Origin: an uncultured Flavobacteriales bacterium
Lineage (GTDB): Bacteria; Bacteroidota; Bacteroidia; Flavobacteriales; Vicingaceae
Reading direction: 5' to 3'
DNA length: 5,909 nucleotides
NCBI GenBank assembly: GCA_946886085.1
Contig: CAMPHX010000098.1
Span: 1 to 5,909, forward strand
Shown: positions 3,058 through 5,909 of the stretch, one piece after another
Numbering within the stretch: the first letter of the stretch is position 1
Layout: every line of letters begins with the position of its first letter
Notes under the pieces: model-generated
Seen by the model: the letters and a program-made list of their open reading frames with translations, nothing else
Told to the model about the DNA's origin: nothing
The model's database searches: none
Translations under genes and position numbers: made by a program

Positions 3058-5909
3058 ATGAAATTACTACCTATTCTAATCTCTATTTTCGCCATAACAT
3101 CGGTTTATAGTCAAGAGAAATACCAAGGACTACTTTGGAAAATTTCCGGAAATGGATTAGAAAAAAACTCCTATTTATACGGAAACATGCACGTTAGTGG
3201 CAGAATTGCTTTCCATTTGGGCGAAGAATTTTTCGATGCTATAAACGAAGCTGATGCTATTGCTTTAGAATCAAACCCTATCATGTGGCTCGATGAAATC
3301 TTAGACTCTGAATACGGAAGTGATTATTTAGGAAATTACGGTATCAACAACCAACACTACAATGGTTTTTATCAAGAAGCTTTTAAACTTAAAAAAGTAG
3401 ATAATAATGTATTAGGGAATGAAATCTCTACCGACCATTATATGGCTAACTGGCTATTATACAGAGAAAACAAAGCTAATTCAGATTTTGAAGAAGAAAC
3501 ATTTTTAGACATGTTTATCTATCAAGTAGCTAGTAAAAACAATAAACCTATTTACAGTTTAGAAGATTTTAAACATAATTCTAAACTGGTTAAGTTAGCT
3601 AATATTCCGGATATGGAAAACAAAGAAACCCCTGAATGGGTAAAAAAACTTACCAAAGATAAATCTGCTTTCGAAATTTTAATGGACGCTTACAGAAGTC
3701 AGGATTTAGATATGATTGATTCTTTACAAGCCGCACTTTCTTCAGACAACTATTTAAAATATATGTTGTATGAAAGAAACATCATAATGGCAAACCAAAT
3801 TGACTCGATTATTAAACAAAACATTAGCCTTTTTAGTGGTATTGGAGCCGCTCATTTACCCAAAAAAAATGGTGTTATTGCATTGTTACGAGCTAAAGGT
3901 TACACTGTAGAAGCTTTACCTGTCACTATTTCAAAAAAATCTAAAAACCAAATTGAAGAAAACCACAAAAAGAAAAGATTACTTCCTTATAACAGCAAGT
4001 TTCAATCTGACTTTTTCTCGCTTAATGTACCTGGAAAAATGTACGAAACACCTTCGCATACTTATCAACGATTATTTTTCTCTCCTGAACTTACTAATGG
4101 CAGTTTCTTTTTAGTTAACCAGTTAAGTACTTATCATTACTTTAAAAGCTATAATAATAGCGATTTCCAAGCAAAAATAGATAGCTTACTTTTTGAAAAT
4201 GTACCGGGGAAAATAATTTCTAAAAAAGAATTTGAGAAAAACGGATTTAAAGTTTTAGATATTTTAAACAAAACTAAATCCGGCAACTATCAACGCTACC
4301 AATTTGTTTTTACTCCATTAAATATTTTAATTTTTAAAATGGGTGGAAAAGATGAATTTGTAAAAAATGAAGGCGACAACTTCTTTAACACCATTGCTTT
4401 AACACCTATAGCTAAAGATTGGAAAAAAGTACAACCTTTAAAGTCTGATTTTGAAGTAGAAGTACCTAATTATTACCATTTTAAAAACAATACTAAAATG
4501 TCGTCTTTGTACGACCATACCGAATTGGAAGCTTATGATGCCAACGATAATAATTATTACTATTTAAAAAGAGCTTCCTTATTCGATACCCAATTTATTG
4601 AACAAGACAGTTTTGAATTAAACAGAATTGCTGATATGTTTTTAAAGGAATTAAAAATTGATTCCTCTACTAAAAATATGAACCTAAAAAACCAATCCCC
4701 TGAATTAATTGCCTACTCTACCTTACCCGATAGTAGTGGGTACATCTCATTAAAAATTGTAATTAAAGGAGCTTATTACTACTTATTAGCCAATGTTTCT
4801 CCTACACAAAAAACTACGAATCCATTTTTTGAATCGTTTACATTAAAAGATTTTTCTTACACTTTTGATTTTAAAGAAAAATCCGACTCTTCTATGTTTT
4901 TTACCGTTACATCTAACCACCTTTTGCCAAATGATTACGAACAAGTTTATGATATTGCCAGCGAGAAAAAAGCATCCAAAAAGAAAACCAAAGACACTTC
5001 TTTTGAATATAAAATTAAAAACAGTTCATTTTATTCAGAAAACTTTGAACGAATTGATTTAGAATTTATTAAAGAACATCAATACAAAGAATTTGAACAC
5101 ATAGATTCTCTTTGGAGCAGTGAAATTAAATACATTCAAAAAACCAATCACTTAGTAATATTAGATTCTTCTTCTACTAAGAAAGGAGATATTTATTCAT
5201 TAGACATTGTATTTGGAGACACCAATAGCACCAGAACTATAATTGCTAAAATAATTGTTAAGCATGCTTCCATTTATGTTTTAAAAACTACTGGAGACAG
5301 TATTAGCCAACCAAGCAAATTCATCTCTCAATTTTTTGAAACATTTACCCCTTTCGATACTTTAATTGGAAGTTCTGTTTTGGCAGATAAATCTGAAATG
5401 TTTTTTAATGCCATAAATGGAAACGATAGTATTGAAAAGGAAAGAGCCTTAGAATCTGCTAAAGATAGAATTATTTTTAATAAAGATGATGGCAAATATG
5501 TTGACAAACTGATGTTTACCATTAGCAACTACCCTTTCGGAAGCGATTACATTGAAGCTAAAGAACAACTTATTATGGATTTAGGCAGAATTAAAGACGG
5601 TAGAATTGTTCCGTTTTTAGAAACTATATATCCAACAGTAGAAGATACTGCCATGTACCAAATTGCTGTTTTAAGAGCACTTATTCGTCAGAAAGATAAG
5701 GAAGCCCTAAATAAATTTATTAAGTTGTTGGATTATGATATTCCGTTGGGAAGTAATAAAGATGATATTAAATATTTATTTAGAGCATTTGAAGATAGTT
5801 TAGCACTTGCCAGCACAATTTTCCCAAGAGTATTGGATTTTACTTTTGTTGCAGATTACAAAAAACCCATTTACGAGTTATTGGCTCAACTTATTGATAG
5901 TAACCACAT
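3058..5909 (+). CDS. Exported TraB/GumN-family protein with long C-terminal repeat region (runs off window end)
   Basis: The frame is open without a stop from ATG 3058 to the window edge (950 residues seen, C-terminus missing). Residues 1-18 form a type I signal peptide (K2, hydrophobic core 3-16, probable cleavage VYS/Q at 18/19) with no lipobox cysteine, so the product should be periplasmic or exported. Residues 26-290 are a TraB/GumN domain of the Tiki/EreA/ChaN-like superfamily. GNMH (42-45) and GAAH (263-266) are the two GxxH motifs, E71 follows in ALES, and R240 lies in YERNIIMA. The superfamily includes Tiki metalloproteases, but the bacterial reaction is mostly unknown. Residues 315-770 appear to be three diverged repeats, each ending in FF(N/E)(T/S)(I/F) at 442, 590 and 759. 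Residues 825-950 are paired amphipathic helices resembling HEAT repeats. Typical GumN proteins have only about 300 residues, so this one is far longer. The repeat cluster at 2924-3030 lies directly upstream; no consensus promoter is seen. Confidence 0.85.
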   Translation, partial: MKLLPILISIFAITSVYSQEKYQGLLWKISGNGLEKNSYLYGNMHVSGRIAFHLGEEFFDAINEADAIALESNPIMWLDEILDSEYGSDYLGNYGINNQHYNGFYQEAFKLKKVDNNVLGNEISTDHYMANWLLYRENKANSDFEEETFLDMFIYQVASKNNKPIYSLEDFKHNSKLVKLANIPDMENKETPEWVKKLTKDKSAFEILMDAYRSQDLDMIDSLQAALSSDNYLKYMLYERNIIMANQIDSIIKQNISLFSGIGAAHLPKKNGVIALLRAKGYTVEALPVTISKKSKNQIEENHKKKRLLPYNSKFQSDFFSLNVPGKMYETPSHTYQRLFFSPELTNGSFFLVNQLSTYHYFKSYNNSDFQAKIDSLLFENVPGKIISKKEFEKNGFKVLDILNKTKSGNYQRYQFVFTPLNILIFKMGGKDEFVKNEGDNFFNTIALTPIAKDWKKVQPLKSDFEVEVPNYYHFKNNTKMSSLYDHTELEAYDANDNNYYYLKRASLFDTQFIEQDSFELNRIADMFLKELKIDSSTKNMNLKNQSPELIAYSTLPDSSGYISLKIVIKGAYYYLLANVSPTQKTTNPFFESFTLKDFSYTFDFKEKSDSSMFFTVTSNHLLPNDYEQVYDIASEKKASKKKTKDTSFEYKIKNSSFYSENFERIDLEFIKEHQYKEFEHIDSLWSSEIKYIQKTNHLVILDSSSTKKGDIYSLDIVFGDTNSTRTIIAKIIVKHASIYVLKTTGDSISQPSKFISQFFETFTPFDTLIGSSVLADKSEMFFNAINGNDSIEKERALESAKDRIIFNKDDGKYVDKLMFTISNYPFGSDYIEAKEQLIMDLGRIKDGRIVPFLETIYPTVEDTAMYQIAVLRALIRQKDKEALNKFIKLLDYDIPLGSNKDDIKYLFRAFEDSLALASTIFPRVLDFTFVADYKKPIYELLAQLIDSNH

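Noticed and set aside
4865..5528. Short open frames inside the TraB/GumN gene (+ strand 4865-5062, - strand 5328-5528)
   Set aside because: Both lie within the continuous long frame that begins at 3058, which has a signal peptide and conserved motifs; the short frames look like chance.

Overview
The window looks like ordinary chromosome from a member of the Bacteroidota, most likely a flavobacterium-like organism. The evidence is the strong A+T bias, the absence of Shine-Dalgarno sequences ahead of every gene, a perfect TAnnTTTG -7 promoter element ahead of pyrR, and a signal peptide ending in the S/Q cleavage style common in that phylum. This placement is an inference from the sequence alone. 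Every gene seen lies on the + strand.

Layout: (1) positions 1-38 hold the last codons of an upstream gene, followed by an A/T-only-loop hairpin around its stop codon and a strong intrinsic terminator (62-100). (2) A Bacteroidota-type promoter (128-160) sits immediately before pyrR (168-716), and pyrB (774-1700) follows after 57 nt. PyrR is a PRPP-binding regulator/uracil phosphoribosyltransferase. PyrB is the catalytic chain of aspartate transcarbamoylase, so together they form a small pyrimidine biosynthesis/salvage unit. (3) A spacer with an 87-nt G-free run leads to ppiB (1825-2253), a small cytoplasmic cyclophilin, followed by a 14-bp hairpin. (4) A DinB-fold protein (2336-2833) begins only 17 nt after that hairpin. 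(5) A 224-nt spacer holds two diverged copies of a CT/GA palindromic element and a perfect 8-bp hairpin with a GGAA loop. (6) A long exported protein (3058 to beyond the window end, 950 residues visible) starts with a TraB/GumN (Tiki-superfamily) domain with both GxxH motifs intact. It continues into an undescribed C-terminal region that I read as three diverged repeats followed by HEAT-like helices.

The first four complete genes are conserved and mostly housekeeping. I see no defence system, CRISPR array, tRNA, rRNA or insertion sequence. The least explained parts are the C-terminal two thirds of the TraB/GumN protein and the repeat cluster directly upstream of it. No functional link among the four units (pyrRB, ppiB, dinB-like, traB-like) is evident beyond shared strand.
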